NCBI RefSeq assembly: GCF_000380245.2
Contig: NZ_HG428741.1
Span: 2,799,677-2,863,676 of the forward strand
DNA: 64,000 nucleotides
From: Bacillus massiliigorillae
GTDB taxonomy: Bacteria; Bacillota; Bacilli; Bacillales; DSM-1321
Direction of reading: 5' to 3'
The position numbers were made by a program, and so were the translations under genes. Below the pieces are notes generated by a model. That model did not search any database and had not been told where the DNA came from. It was given only the letters and a program-made list of their open reading frames with translations. Shown here in pieces: positions 15,635 through 25,001 of the stretch; the first letter of the stretch is position 1, and the number at the start of each line of letters is the position of its first letter.

Positions 15635-16936
15635 TTATTTCGCTAACAAATTAATTATCTTTTTGTATTCATTTTCTTGATTATTTTCAACAGCATAATC
15701 ATAAGCTGTGTAACCTTCTTTATTAACAACAGATTGATCTGCTTCGTTATTAACTAGAAGCTCCACTATATCAGAATATCCATACATGGATGCCAATATA
15801 AGCGGTGTATCTCCATCAGAATCTTGTATGTTTAGATTACTTCCTGACTGGATTAATAGTTCGATAGCTTCATAGGCAAGATTATCAGTCGCATAATGCA
15901 GCGCTGTCCAATTCTCGCTATCTACTGCATTCACATCTGCGCCATTTTCTATTTCTGTTCTCATATCTTTTAGAGCATTACTACTTGCAGCACCCATTAA
16001 ATCTGTATAACCTTCCAAAGTGTAGTCGTCATCAAACCCTTCATCTTCCCACAAAGTATTAGCAATGCCATCGATTTTTTCAAATGTATAGTAAACACCA
16101 AATACTACTGCTGGAATAATGACAAAAGGAATCACTAAACCAATGACTATGTTTCTTTTACGTTCTTTAAACAGTGAATGCTCGGAAGGATTTTGCCAAT
16201 TATATAAACTATTCATTCGTTTTGGAAGGTCTGGATGAGTAGAAAGCTTTTCACTTAACCAGTGAAAAAACCCCTTTTCTTCTTCAAGCTGTGCCATATA
16301 CGCTTCCTGGTTTACACGATAGTGTAGTTTTTTTCCTATAGCCAAAATCGTTAAGGCATTATGAGCGGCTTTCATATTCTTTGTATAATACGCTCCGTAA
16401 CGATCACATGTATATTCACATGCTCTCATGTATGCTTCACCAAGAAATGGAATCCACATAGAAGGTAAGATTAATGTATGTAATAAAACATGTCGACGTT
16501 TCAAATGTGCAAATTCATGTGCAAGCACAAACATCATTTCATCTTCTTGTTCACTTTCAATCAAATCAAATATTTCGGAGTATACAATAACCATGTTCTT
16601 ACCAAAGAAACGTGTAGCAAAAGCATTCATCATTCCCATGCTTTCAATTACATACATGGCCGGAACCTTCTTCAGCCCCATTTCATTAGAAAGAGTTGCT
16701 GCCTTTACATAAATATCTGGAAATTGTTGAGAGGAGATTTTAACGGCATTTCGACGAATTTGCGCCATACTTATAGCATGAAATAAATAAGAAATAAGAG
16801 CTATTAAAAGAATAATAACAATACCCACCACAGATAGAGCAAAAACAATATAAAATAACAAACTAAATAGTATAGCAAACACTAAGTATACATTTTCTTT
16901 CTTATGTACTAAACGGCGCTGTAAATTTTCATCCAT
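15635..16936 (-). CDS. M48 metallopeptidase fused to ankyrin repeats
   Basis: The 433-residue protein starts with two membrane helices (about 17-55). An M48 (HtpX/Ste24-type) peptidase domain follows, with the zinc motif HEFAH at about residue 139 and the third-ligand helix EAYMRACEYTCD. A further membrane helix (about 265-285) leads to at least three ankyrin repeats: NWTALHYATDNLAYEAIELL, DGDTPLILASMYGYSDIVELL and EGYTAYDYAVENN. Classical HtpX is about 290 residues; the ankyrin tail is extra. It probably cleaves or polices membrane proteins, with the repeats as a protein-binding arm. It is monocistronic. Confidence 0.9.
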   Translation of the reverse strand: MDENLQRRLVHKKENVYLVFAILFSLLFYIVFALSVVGIVIILLIALISYLFHAISMAQIRRNAVKISSQQFPDIYVKAATLSNEMGLKKVPAMYVIESMGMMNAFATRFFGKNMVIVYSEIFDLIESEQEDEMMFVLAHEFAHLKRRHVLLHTLILPSMWIPFLGEAYMRACEYTCDRYGAYYTKNMKAAHNALTILAIGKKLHYRVNQEAYMAQLEEEKGFFHWLSEKLSTHPDLPKRMNSLYNWQNPSEHSLFKERKRNIVIGLVIPFVIIPAVVFGVYYTFEKIDGIANTLWEDEGFDDDYTLEGYTDLMGAASSNALKDMRTEIENGADVNAVDSENWTALHYATDNLAYEAIELLIQSGSNLNIQDSDGDTPLILASMYGYSDIVELLVNNEADQSVVNKEGYTAYDYAVENNQENEYKKIINLLAK

Positions 16937-17283
16937 TTCTATGAATCAACTTCCTTTTCTATGTTTTCACAACATCTCCTATCATAATCGTGAATTTTAT
17001 TGAAAACAAGCTGTTATTTGTGAAATCATTCCTTATTCATAAAAATAGTAAGCTAGCATTTCATTTACTATCCTACTATCGTCTAGTTTCCTCATACTTC
17101 CAACATAGACTGACAAATCTCCTCGATAAACATTAGGAATAAGGTGCTATTTTCTACTTATTAAGCAAAAGTATTTGTAAAAAACCATTGAAAGATCGCT
17201 TTTTTTGTAAAATTATTTAAGTTTACAAAATTTTCATACAACTGAATAATAGAGTAGAATACAATTTTCTAAGGAGGAATACA
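16937..17283. other. Intergenic region, divergent promoters
   Basis: About 345 AT-rich bases separate the minus-strand M48 gene from the plus-strand aminopeptidase. I see the aminopeptidase ribosome site (CTAAGGAGG) at the right edge and no other gene or strong hairpin. Confidence 0.5.
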
Positions 17284-18675
17284 ATGTACCGTAAAACGTT
17301 AAGTGCTATTTTGGCTATTGGTATGGTCTTAGCACCTGGAGCCGCCGTATACGCAGAATCTAGTAATCCATCTCCCCATGAAATTGCAAAAATCGAATTT
17401 GATAACGTTATCAAGAAACAAATCAGTGCGGATAATATGTATCAAACTATTACTGAATTATCAAAAGAACCCAGAGCAGCAGGTACAGATGGAGAGTTGA
17501 AAGCTGTACAATATATAGCTAACAAGTTTATTAGTTTAGGATATGATACTAGAATTCAGCCTTTTCCAATCTATGATACAAAAGTCAATCATGTCTATGT
17601 AAAAGTTGAAGATAGTGATGCTAGTGAAAAACCACGACCATTTACTGATAGTGTTAGTAAAAAAGTAACCGCACCCCTAGCTTATGTGGGAAAAGCTAAT
17701 CCAAAGGAAATTGGCAATGTACAAGGAAAAATTGTTCTTATTGAAAGAGGAGATCTTACATACGTAGAAAAGCTAAAGAATGTCATCGATAAAGGAGCAG
17801 TAGGGGCCATTATGTTCAATAACACTTCCCCGGGAAATAATTTCGGACAAGTTGGTGAAGGTCAAAATATTCCTGCTGTAGCTATTTCTAAAGAAGAAGG
17901 ATTGAAGCTAGTTGAAAAGTTACAAAATAAAGTCATTGAAGCTACTATAGATATTAACCAAGAAAAAATTGAAAAAACTTCATATAATGTCATCGCTTCT
18001 CTTAAACCGAAACAAGAAAATGATACAAATCAAATTGTAACAATTGGCTCTCACCATGATTCTGTACCAGGTGGCGCTGGTGCTAATGATGACGCTTCTG
18101 GTGTTTCAGCAGTACTAGAACTAGCAAGAATCTACGCAAAGACACCTATTGATACAGAAGTTCGTTTCATAACATTTGGCTCTGAAGAAAGAGGTTTAGT
18201 TGGTTCTTCTTATTACGCTGCTTCACTACCTAAAGATGAAGTTAAACGTATGGTTTCACATTTCCAAATGGATATGATTGGTGGTCGTGAAGCTGGACCA
18301 GATAAACCTTTTGGTGGACTTATTATGTACACGATTGATGGAAAGAAAAACCTCGTTACTGATTTAGCAGCTACTTCAGCAGCTAAATTGCGATCCGAAG
18401 TAATTCCTTACGGTCAATTAGGACGTAGTGATCACCAGCCATTCCATGACTTAGGCATCCCTTCAGCATTGTTCATCCATTCTCCAGTTGAGCCTTCGTA
18501 TCATAAACCTACAGATACAATAGATAAAATCAGTAAAGACAAGCTGCAGCAAGTAGCTGAAATCGTTGGTACATCTGTATACCAAATCACTCGCTTAGAC
18601 ACACCAGCACTCCCTAATACGAAAGTAGCTGAAGATTTAGTAGAATACCCTTTTGAGAACCGTCCAGTAGATTGA
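17284..18675 (+). CDS. Secreted M28-family aminopeptidase (YwaD-like)
   Basis: The 463-residue exported zinc aminopeptidase has a signal peptide at residues 1-24 (MYRKTLSAILAIGMVLAPG, then AAVYAES with a likely cut after the second AxA). A PA (protease-associated) domain (about 115-215) precedes the M28 catalytic domain. Metal ligands are visible in GSHHDS, GANDDASG, FGSEERGL, QMDMIGG and SYHKPTD. Length equals that of B. subtilis YwaD, which removes N-terminal residues from peptides outside the cell. The start ATG has a perfect AAGGAGG. A terminator follows directly, so the gene is a single unit. Confidence 0.92.
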   Translation: MYRKTLSAILAIGMVLAPGAAVYAESSNPSPHEIAKIEFDNVIKKQISADNMYQTITELSKEPRAAGTDGELKAVQYIANKFISLGYDTRIQPFPIYDTKVNHVYVKVEDSDASEKPRPFTDSVSKKVTAPLAYVGKANPKEIGNVQGKIVLIERGDLTYVEKLKNVIDKGAVGAIMFNNTSPGNNFGQVGEGQNIPAVAISKEEGLKLVEKLQNKVIEATIDINQEKIEKTSYNVIASLKPKQENDTNQIVTIGSHHDSVPGGAGANDDASGVSAVLELARIYAKTPIDTEVRFITFGSEERGLVGSSYYAASLPKDEVKRMVSHFQMDMIGGREAGPDKPFGGLIMYTIDGKKNLVTDLAATSAAKLRSEVIPYGQLGRSDHQPFHDLGIPSALFIHSPVEPSYHKPTDTIDKISKDKLQQVAEIVGTSVYQITRLDTPALPNTKVAEDLVEYPFENRPVD

Positions 18676-18681
18676 TTTTTT

Positions 18682-18714
18682 AGAAACCAGATTCGTAATT
18701 TTGAGTCTGGTTTC
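18682..18714 (+). terminator. Intrinsic terminator after the aminopeptidase
   Basis: A 10 bp stem AGAAACCAGA/TCTGGTTTCT with a 13-base loop ends in TTTAATAG, seven bases beyond the stop. Confidence 0.85.
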
Positions 18715-18779
18715 TTTAATAGTTTAATAAGTTCATGCTTCTTCGGATTTTTTTCATCCTTCCAGAAAAATAAAGCCTA

Positions 18780-19676
18780 TCATTCTCTAAGCTTATTCAC
18801 TATAACATCCATCGCCATTTTAGATTCAGGAAACATAAATAAAGGAAAGTCATGCATCATGTTAGGGTATTCGTGGTAGTCTATTAAAACACCTTGCTCT
18901 TCTGCCATCACCATAAGCTTTCTAGAATCAGCTACTAAAATATCATGTGAGCCCATGAATAGTGTAATATCCGAAAGTCCCTGTAGCTCACCATACATCG
19001 GGCTTAATAAATGAGATAAAGGATCGTCACCTCCAGCATACAGTCGCCCCACTTCAATAAGACCTGACTTAGTAAGGAAAAAATCATATGGTTCAATATC
19101 AGCTATTTCTGGGTTATTGAGCGATATATCTAACCAAGGAGAAATCAAAATAATATGACCTGGTTGTGGTACATTCATTTCTTTTAGGTAATGCGCTAAA
19201 GCCAATGCAAGTCCCCCTCCTGCTGAATCTCCCATTATTACTATATCCTTATCATTTGCCATCTTTTGAACTTGATTTATATATAGCGGGTACACAAACT
19301 CAAAAGTATGCTTATATGTATGTTCAGGGGCTAATGGATAAAGAGGAATCGTAATCGTACATTGTAGAGCGTCTACTAATCTCCTTAAGAACTTCCAATG
19401 AAAGGATGTAATTTTATGTACATACCCACCACCGTGTAAATAGAATAGATGCATACTACTACTCACATGTGTTGGCCGTATCTCATAATAATTATAATCA
19501 TTCATACATTTTTTCTCGATATTCAATTTCTTATAAAAATGATTCGGTGGCTCATGATTTAATAACCGCCTCTTGGCAATTCCTTTTCTTAACGCTTCAC
19601 CGGATTTCATCCAAAATCGCTTTCTACCTACAAGCCGTAGCAATAGTTTAAACCCTTTACTTTGGTAACTTTCCAT
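18780..19676 (-). CDS. Alpha/beta hydrolase, HSL-type esterase
   Basis: This 298-residue carboxylesterase belongs to the hormone-sensitive-lipase branch. The oxyanion motif LHGGGYV is at about residue 79, the nucleophile elbow GDSAGGG at about 147-153, the acid in SHDILVAD, and the catalytic histidine in MMHDFPLF. There is no signal peptide, so it is intracellular. Family enzymes hydrolyse short acyl esters; the natural substrate is unknown. The start is an ATG after AAGGAGCTAGTTGTA. Its promoter region faces the divergent DUF2164 gene. Confidence 0.9.
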   Translation of the reverse strand: MESYQSKGFKLLLRLVGRKRFWMKSGEALRKGIAKRRLLNHEPPNHFYKKLNIEKKCMNDYNYYEIRPTHVSSSMHLFYLHGGGYVHKITSFHWKFLRRLVDALQCTITIPLYPLAPEHTYKHTFEFVYPLYINQVQKMANDKDIVIMGDSAGGGLALALAHYLKEMNVPQPGHIILISPWLDISLNNPEIADIEPYDFFLTKSGLIEVGRLYAGGDDPLSHLLSPMYGELQGLSDITLFMGSHDILVADSRKLMVMAEEQGVLIDYHEYPNMMHDFPLFMFPESKMAMDVIVNKLRE

Positions 19677-19907
19677 TACAACTAGCTCCTTAAAACTTCA
19701 TTTCTTTCATGTATATGCCTTACTACAAACCTTGATACTTGTATTCATTGGGTAATAATAGTGACATTATTTCCTCATGTAACAAGGTCTCTTACGATTA
19801 ATTTACTATAAGCCTTGTACATAATATTTCATAAAAAAACAGCCTATCATAATAACAGTTTAAAATGTAAAGTAGAGTTCTATACTATATTTTTAGGAGT
19901 GTTACAC

Positions 19908-20153
19908 TTGTTTTTAAAACTAAAAAAAGAACAACAACAACTAATGATTTCTGATATACAGCAATTCTTTTTAGATGAAAGAGATGAAGAACTATCTGAG
20001 TTTGCAGCTGAAAGAGTATTAGATTTCGTGAAGGAGTCATTAGCCCCTCACTTCTATAATGCAGCAGTTCAAGATGTGAAGACTGTTGTGGAACAACAAG
20101 TTTCTTCATTAGAGGATGAAATATTAACTTTAGAACGACCGATTAAAAGATAA
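19908..20153 (+). CDS. DUF2164 family protein
   Basis: The 81-residue protein matches DUF2164: LKLKKEQQQLMISDIQQFF, then DERDEELSEFAAERVLDFV and a Y-N-A-V-D-K-like C-terminal helix. I chose the TTG at 19908, which has TTAGGAGT seven bases upstream. Longer versions starting further upstream add an unrelated stretch. The function is unknown; it is an all-helical, acidic cytosolic protein. A bidirectional terminator separates it from the convergent ROK regulator. Confidence 0.83.
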   Translation: MFLKLKKEQQQLMISDIQQFFLDERDEELSEFAAERVLDFVKESLAPHFYNAAVQDVKTVVEQQVSSLEDEILTLERPIKR

Positions 20154-20167
20154 TTTACCACAATCAT

Positions 20168-20224
20168 AAGGGGCTAGGTATCTCAATATTGATATAAATC
20201 ATTCATGAGACGCCTTAGCTCCTT
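20168..20224. terminator. Bidirectional terminator
   Basis: AAGGGGCTAGGTATCTCA and TGAGACGCCTTAGCTCCTT form a long imperfect stem between the convergent DUF2164 and ROK genes. The plus strand continues TGTCTCTT. Confidence 0.75.
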
Positions 20225-20232
20225 GTCTCTTA

Positions 20233-21264
20233 TTAAATCTTCTTCTCAACAAGCTGCAATTGATACGTTAATCTCTCTAAGGTTAGTAAAATTAGTCCTT
20301 GAACATATGCAGTTCGAATATTTTCAATTAGTGTAATAGTTGGCATATGTTCATTAGGAATCATTTTTTTACATTCTTCTATAATTGTAGAAAGATGTTT
20401 TGCTTTACATAATCCACCGGTTAATGCAATCTGTTCCGGATTTAGAATGGCAATCAACGAAATAATCGATTTAACAACTAACGGCAAGAATGTTTCTTCT
20501 TGATGAAGCTGTTTAAATTGTTCTTCTCGTGATATACCAAAAGGAAGAAAAGAGATTTCACCAGCAAAGGTTGAAAACCCTCTTACAATTTTCCCATCAA
20601 CAATCATGCCTGACCCAGGAAAATTTCTTTTCTGAAAAGACATAACAGCCATTGAATGAGGCTGATTTTCTGTTTCATTTTTATACATCCCGAACACAGA
20701 ACAATTCATATCATTTTCAATAATAAATTCAACATCATACTTCGCTTTCAACTGACTTTCTAATGGAAAATCAATTAACTCCTCTATGTCACAAACACCG
20801 ATTTTCCCTTTATTCACTACACCAGGTACTCCTATGCCAATAGCTTTAATGATTGAATATTTTTCAAGTATGCTCCCAATAAAAGAATCAAGCATATTAA
20901 AATCGATTACTTCACACTTCAGAGCATCTTCTTCTATTATTTCTCCAATTAGATTCGCAATAGCATACGTTAGCGTATTTTCCTCTCCTTCATTACTCAT
21001 ATATAAGCAAGCAATATATGAGTAATTAGCATTATACGCATAATTCCTCGGCGGTCTTCCACCTTTTGATTCACCTAACTCCATTTCAATTACTTCGCCT
21101 GTTTGTATCAGCTCTTTGAGAATATTGCCACAAGTAGCAACGCTTAAACCCGTATGTTGTGCAATATATGCCTTCGTAGCGTGTTCTTGATTTTTCAATA
21201 TATTTTTAACAAGATCAGTATTAATTTGTTTTACTTTATTTGTATTATAAGGTACATTATTCAT
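20233..21264 (-). CDS. ROK-family transcriptional regulator
   Basis: The 343-residue protein has an N-terminal winged helix-turn-helix (about 10-60, with TKAYIAQHTGLSVATCGNIL) joined to a ROK sugar-kinase-like domain. That domain carries AIGIGVPGVVN and a degenerate region where kinases hold their zinc cysteines (here FSTFAGEISFLPFG), so it is a regulator rather than a kinase. It resembles NagC/XylR-type repressors. It is transcribed divergently from the maltose acetyltransferase gene across a 97-base gap and probably controls that gene in response to a sugar. Start: ATG after AAAGGGG. Confidence 0.88.
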   Translation of the reverse strand: MNNVPYNTNKVKQINTDLVKNILKNQEHATKAYIAQHTGLSVATCGNILKELIQTGEVIEMELGESKGGRPPRNYAYNANYSYIACLYMSNEGEENTLTYAIANLIGEIIEEDALKCEVIDFNMLDSFIGSILEKYSIIKAIGIGVPGVVNKGKIGVCDIEELIDFPLESQLKAKYDVEFIIENDMNCSVFGMYKNETENQPHSMAVMSFQKRNFPGSGMIVDGKIVRGFSTFAGEISFLPFGISREEQFKQLHQEETFLPLVVKSIISLIAILNPEQIALTGGLCKAKHLSTIIEECKKMIPNEHMPTITLIENIRTAYVQGLILLTLERLTYQLQLVEKKI

Positions 21265-21279
21265 TTATTAAAACCCCTT

Positions 21280-21308
21280 TTGACAACACTTATTAAAAGT
21301 ATTAACAT
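21280..21308 (+). promoter_or_regulatory. Sigma-A-type promoter for maa
   Basis: TTGACA (21280-21285), a 17-base spacer and TAACAT (21303-21308) lie 54 bases upstream of the maa start. The spacer holds ACACTTATTAAAAGTAT, a partial dyad that could be the binding site of the divergent ROK regulator. Confidence 0.55.
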
Positions 21309-21361
21309 ATTAAAAGATAAGTATATCATAAACGTTTTAACTATAAAAATAGAGGTGTGCA

Positions 21362-21925
21362 ATGAAAACTGAAAAGGAAAAGATGTTAGATGGCGAGTTA
21401 TATGATGCTTCAGATGCAACTCTTGTTGCAGAAAGAAAAGAAGCAAGACGTTTAACTAGATTGTATAATCAAACGACAGAAGATGACTTAGAAATTCGTA
21501 CTGAGTTACTAAAGAAGCTATTCGGTTCAACAGGTGAAAATTTCTACATGGAACCTACCGTAAAATGTGATTATGGTTACAATATTCATATTGGCGAAAA
21601 CTTCTACGCAAATTTCGATACAGTCTTATTAGACGTTTGTGAAATAAAAATCGGCGATAACTGCTTTTTAGCACCTGGCGTTCATATATATACAGCTACT
21701 CATCCAATTGAAGCAAAAATCAGAATCGCAGGCCCCGAATTTGGTAAGCCCGTAACAATTGGTGATAATGTATGGATTGGTGGCCGTTCAGTTATTAATC
21801 CTGGAGTAACAATTGGAAATAATGTAGTTGTAGCATCCGGATCAGTTGTTGTGAAAGATGTGCCAGACAACGTGATCATTGGTGGAAATCCAGCTAGAAT
21901 TATTAGAACAATTGAAGAGAAATAA
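21362..21925 (+). CDS. maa: Maltose O-acetyltransferase
   Basis: This 187-residue left-handed beta-helix acetyltransferase transfers acetyl from acetyl-CoA to maltose or glucose. The N-terminal Mac domain reads EKEKMLDGELYDASDATL. The hexapeptide repeats include IGDNCFLAPGVHIYTATHP, with the catalytic histidine near residue 117, then IGDNVWIGGRSVINPGVTIG and the ending VIIGGNPARIIR. Length matches B. subtilis Maa. It is divergent from a ROK regulator and followed by a very strong terminator, so it forms a regulated single-gene unit. Confidence 0.93.
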   Translation: MKTEKEKMLDGELYDASDATLVAERKEARRLTRLYNQTTEDDLEIRTELLKKLFGSTGENFYMEPTVKCDYGYNIHIGENFYANFDTVLLDVCEIKIGDNCFLAPGVHIYTATHPIEAKIRIAGPEFGKPVTIGDNVWIGGRSVINPGVTIGNNVVVASGSVVVKDVPDNVIIGGNPARIIRTIEEK

Positions 21926-21943
21926 ACCTTACTAAAACCATAG

Positions 21944-21983
21944 AAAAAGCTGTTTCACAAACGAAATGTGAAACAGCTTTTTT
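21944..21983 (+). terminator. Strong intrinsic terminator after maa
   Basis: A 16 bp perfect stem AAAAAGCTGTTTCACA/TGTGAAACAGCTTTTT with a 7-base loop, ending in TTTTTT. Confidence 0.93.
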
Positions 21984-22027
21984 AAATTTTTTATTCTTCG
22001 TCAACATATTCTAAAATATCTCCGGCT

Positions 22028-22063
22028 AAAAAACCGAGTTCCAAATGATTCGAACTCGGTTTT
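22028..22063 (-). terminator. Intrinsic terminator after panF
   Basis: On the minus strand AAAACCGAGTTC pairs with GGAACTCGGTTTTTT around GAATCATTT; it ends the yhdT-panF transcript 40 bases past the stop. Confidence 0.88.
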
Positions 22064-22103
22064 ATGATTGTTTTGCCCTAACAAAACAAGAAAAATAGTA
22101 CTC

Positions 22104-23552
22104 TTACACAAACTCTGCCTTGCCTACTTTCTTACTTGTTAATAAACTCACAATCACATATACGATTAATGACAATAGAATCGGTAACACTACTGTATGC
22201 ATCCCGAACGCCGTTGGATAGAAGCGATCAAATAAAATATAGGAGCCCATACCAACAACCATAGAAGCAAGCGCGCCATACTTATTTCCTGTACTCCAAT
22301 ATAGCCCGAAAACAACCGGCCAAATGAATACAGATTCCAAGCCACCGAAAGCAAATAGATTTAACCAAATAAGTAAATCTGGTGGACTTAATGCAAATAA
22401 GACAACTGAAATTCCAATAACAGACGTTACAATAAAACTTGCTTTCTTTACCTGCTGTTCAGAAGCATTCGGCTTCATATAATTAATATAAATATCTTTC
22501 ACAACAGTCGAACCAACAAGAATAAGCAGAGAATCCACTGTCGACATAATTGCAGCCATCGGAGCCGCTAAAACAATACCTGCTATGAATGGCGGTAATA
22601 CCTTCATGGTTAATGTTGGCATAACCATATCTCCAATTTCTACACCTGGCACGACTGGTCTTGCTAGCACACCTATTAAATGCATTCCTAGCATGATTGC
22701 ACCAATGACAATCGTTCCGACAATAATCGCCTTATGCATTGCCTTTGAATCTTTGTAACTCATTGCTCTAACAGTTATTTGTGGTAACCCAATGACACCA
22801 ACACCTACAAGAATCCAAAATGATGATACATATAAAGGAGTTAGATCAGCATCTGCACCAAATGGCGTTACTAAATTAGGATTTTCCGCTACGAGCTCTC
22901 CCATAATATTAGAGAGACCACCACCCGCAATAACTGTCGCCACTAATAAGATAATCGTTCCAAATAACATAACGGTTCCTTGAACAGCATCAGTTAGTGC
23001 AACAGCACGAAAGCCACCAATAATGACATAAACTAATACAGAAACAGCAAATATAAATAATGCAGTCGTATAAGAAAGACCTGTTAAAGATTCAATTAAA
23101 CGAGCACCACCTACCCACTGTGCCGCCATTGCTGAGAATAAGAAAATAATAATACTTGCCGCAGACAAAAGAACAACTGCTTTACTTTGATAACGACTCT
23201 TCAAGAAATCAATAATCGTAATCGCCTTATATCTACGGGCTACAATCGCAAACTTCTTACCAAGTACCATTAATACAAAATACCCAGTAGCCAGCTGTGC
23301 CATTGAAAGAAGAACCCAACCAAGACCTTTCGTATAAGCAACACCAGGACCGCCAATAAAGCTACTTGCGCTTCCGTATGTCGCCATCATCGTCATAGCT
23401 AGTACAAAACCACCAAGTTGTCTTCCACCTAAAAAATATTCTTGTAAAAAAGAATTCGACGATTGTATGTATCGGTTAGACCAAAAGCCAATACCGAAAA
23501 TAAGCACTAAAAAGATTAATAAAGGAATAATAACTGCCCAGTTCATAATCAT
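22104..23552 (-). CDS. panF: Sodium/pantothenate symporter
   Basis: The 482-residue SSS-family transporter has about 13 membrane helices and imports pantothenate with Na+. It aligns by eye with E. coli PanF: EYFLGGRQLGGFVLAMTMMA, then TYGSASSFIGGPG, GLGWVLLSMAQL and GKKFAIVARRYKA. The start ATG is seven bases after AGGAGGG and overlaps the stop of the upstream yhdT by ATGA, giving coupled translation. The yhdT-panF order is the same as in enterobacteria. A strong terminator follows. Confidence 0.93.
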   Translation of the reverse strand: MIMNWAVIIPLLIFLVLIFGIGFWSNRYIQSSNSFLQEYFLGGRQLGGFVLAMTMMATYGSASSFIGGPGVAYTKGLGWVLLSMAQLATGYFVLMVLGKKFAIVARRYKAITIIDFLKSRYQSKAVVLLSAASIIIFLFSAMAAQWVGGARLIESLTGLSYTTALFIFAVSVLVYVIIGGFRAVALTDAVQGTVMLFGTIILLVATVIAGGGLSNIMGELVAENPNLVTPFGADADLTPLYVSSFWILVGVGVIGLPQITVRAMSYKDSKAMHKAIIVGTIVIGAIMLGMHLIGVLARPVVPGVEIGDMVMPTLTMKVLPPFIAGIVLAAPMAAIMSTVDSLLILVGSTVVKDIYINYMKPNASEQQVKKASFIVTSVIGISVVLFALSPPDLLIWLNLFAFGGLESVFIWPVVFGLYWSTGNKYGALASMVVGMGSYILFDRFYPTAFGMHTVVLPILLSLIVYVIVSLLTSKKVGKAEFV

Positions 23553-23824
23553 TCTTCTCCCTCCTCTTCTAAATCAAAGGGAATATCTGTAAATAAAAAC
23601 TTTACACAAAGAATGACTAAAATAACCATGACAATAAAACCAACAACACAGCTATAAAAAAACCATGCAGGTAAACCAAAAACATATGTATATTGCGATG
23701 GATCTTTTGAGCCTAATCCATAAGCGAAGCCAAACCACCAAATAAAATTAAAAAGAACTAAAGCCACACCAATTTTCGCTTCTTTATGTGCGATTTTGAA
23801 GGACTTTTCAAGCTTTTTCTTCAT
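23549..23824 (-). CDS. yhdT: YhdT family small membrane protein
   Basis: The 91-residue protein has two membrane helices (about 22-42 and 57-80) and the YhdT/DUF997 pattern FNFIWWFGFAYGLGSKDPSQ, then YVFGLPAWFFYSC. The start is the ATG at 23824, five bases after GGAGG. A TTG four codons upstream would place the ribosome site inside the gene. It precedes and overlaps panF and is probably an accessory subunit of the pantothenate symporter, although this role is inferred from conserved pairing. Confidence 0.9.
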   Translation of the reverse strand: MKKKLEKSFKIAHKEAKIGVALVLFNFIWWFGFAYGLGSKDPSQYTYVFGLPAWFFYSCVVGFIVMVILVILCVKFLFTDIPFDLEEEGEE

Positions 23825-23941
23825 ACAAACCTCCAAACTTTTGATTAAGAACTTTTAGAAACAATACCTCTATCATAAAGTTTGTTACTGAACTAGTCAT
23901 GATACTATTTTTTCCAACTTTGTTTAATTTATTTTCCATCT

Positions 23942-23980
23942 AAAAAAGCTTATAGAGAAACAATTGCTTCTCTACAAGCT
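23942..23980 (-). terminator. Intrinsic terminator after pit
   Basis: AGCTTGTAGAGAA pairs with TTTCTCTATAAGCT on the minus strand and is followed by TTTTTTAG, eight bases beyond the phosphate transporter stop. Confidence 0.88.
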
Positions 23981-23988
23981 CAAATTCA

Positions 23989-24987
23989 TTAGAAAAATAG
24001 ATTTAAAAGATAATACATCAAGGCTGCAATTGTTGCAGAAATCGGTAAAGTAATGACCCATGTAATCAACATACGTTGAGCAGTCCCCCACTTAACTCCT
24101 TTTAAACGGTGAGCTGAACCAACACCTAGAATAGAAGAAGATATTACGTGAGTTGTACTTACAGGTAAGCCAATCGCAGTTGCACCGAAGATTAAACTTG
24201 CCCCTGTTAAGTCAGCGGCCACGCCATTAACTGGACGTATTTTCATAATCTTTCCGCCAACAGTCTTAATGATTTTCCAACCACCAATTGATGTTCCTAG
24301 ACCCATTGCTGTCGCACAGGCTAATTGAACCCATAATGGAATATCAGTAGACGTTGCATAACCATTAGCAATTAACGCCATTGTAATAATTCCCATGGCC
24401 TTTTGTGCATCATTCGTTCCATGAGTATAGGCTTGCAATGCAGCGGTAGCTATTTGGAAATAACGAAAACGCTGGTTGGTTTTTGATAAATTATTATTTT
24501 TAAAAACTACTTTAAAAATACTATAAATAATATAACCGAGTGTAAAGGCTAATAATGGAGATAGAATTAATGCAAGAATAATCTTTCCAAAGCCAGCGAA
24601 TTTAATCGCATTTATTCCTGCTGCAGCGATAGCTGCACCCGCGATACTACCAATAATTGCATGCGAAGATGAACTTGGAATCCCGTAATACCAAGTGATT
24701 AAATTCCAAGCAATAGCTGAGATAAGTGCGGCTAGAATAACAAGTGAACCATTTTCTAGCGTGAAAGGGTCAACAATATCTTTCGTAATTGTTTTCGCAA
24801 CTCCTGTGAAAGTCATTGCTCCAACAAAGTTCATTATTGCAGCCATAATAATAGCATGTCTAGGCTTTAATGCCTTTGTAGATACAGCCGTCGCAATTGC
24901 ATTAGCTGTATCATGAAATCCATTTATAAAGTCAAATGCTAGAGCTCCAATGATGATGAGGATGGTTAGTATAAATAATGTATCCAT
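23989..24987 (-). CDS. pit: Low-affinity inorganic phosphate transporter
   Basis: The 332-residue PiT-family permease has about ten membrane helices and moves phosphate or metal-phosphate with protons. The two inverted PD001131-type signatures are present: GFHDTANAIATAVSTKAL, then PRHA near the N-terminus (about 23-44), and AYTHGTNDAQKAMG followed by PVSTTHVISSSILG in the C-terminal half. It begins 14 bases after the YkaA gene and shares its operon, as in B. subtilis ykaA-pit. Confidence 0.94.
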   Translation of the reverse strand: MDTLFILTILIIIGALAFDFINGFHDTANAIATAVSTKALKPRHAIIMAAIMNFVGAMTFTGVAKTITKDIVDPFTLENGSLVILAALISAIAWNLITWYYGIPSSSSHAIIGSIAGAAIAAAGINAIKFAGFGKIILALILSPLLAFTLGYIIYSIFKVVFKNNNLSKTNQRFRYFQIATAALQAYTHGTNDAQKAMGIITMALIANGYATSTDIPLWVQLACATAMGLGTSIGGWKIIKTVGGKIMKIRPVNGVAADLTGASLIFGATAIGLPVSTTHVISSSILGVGSAHRLKGVKWGTAQRMLITWVITLPISATIAALMYYLLNLFF

Positions 24988-25001
24988 TAATGCTTTGCTC
25001 C

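Noticed and set aside
16428..16786. Two overlapping plus-strand ORFs of 94 and 98 codons
   Set aside because: They lie opposite the M48 peptidase domain and have no ribosome site or recognisable protein pattern.
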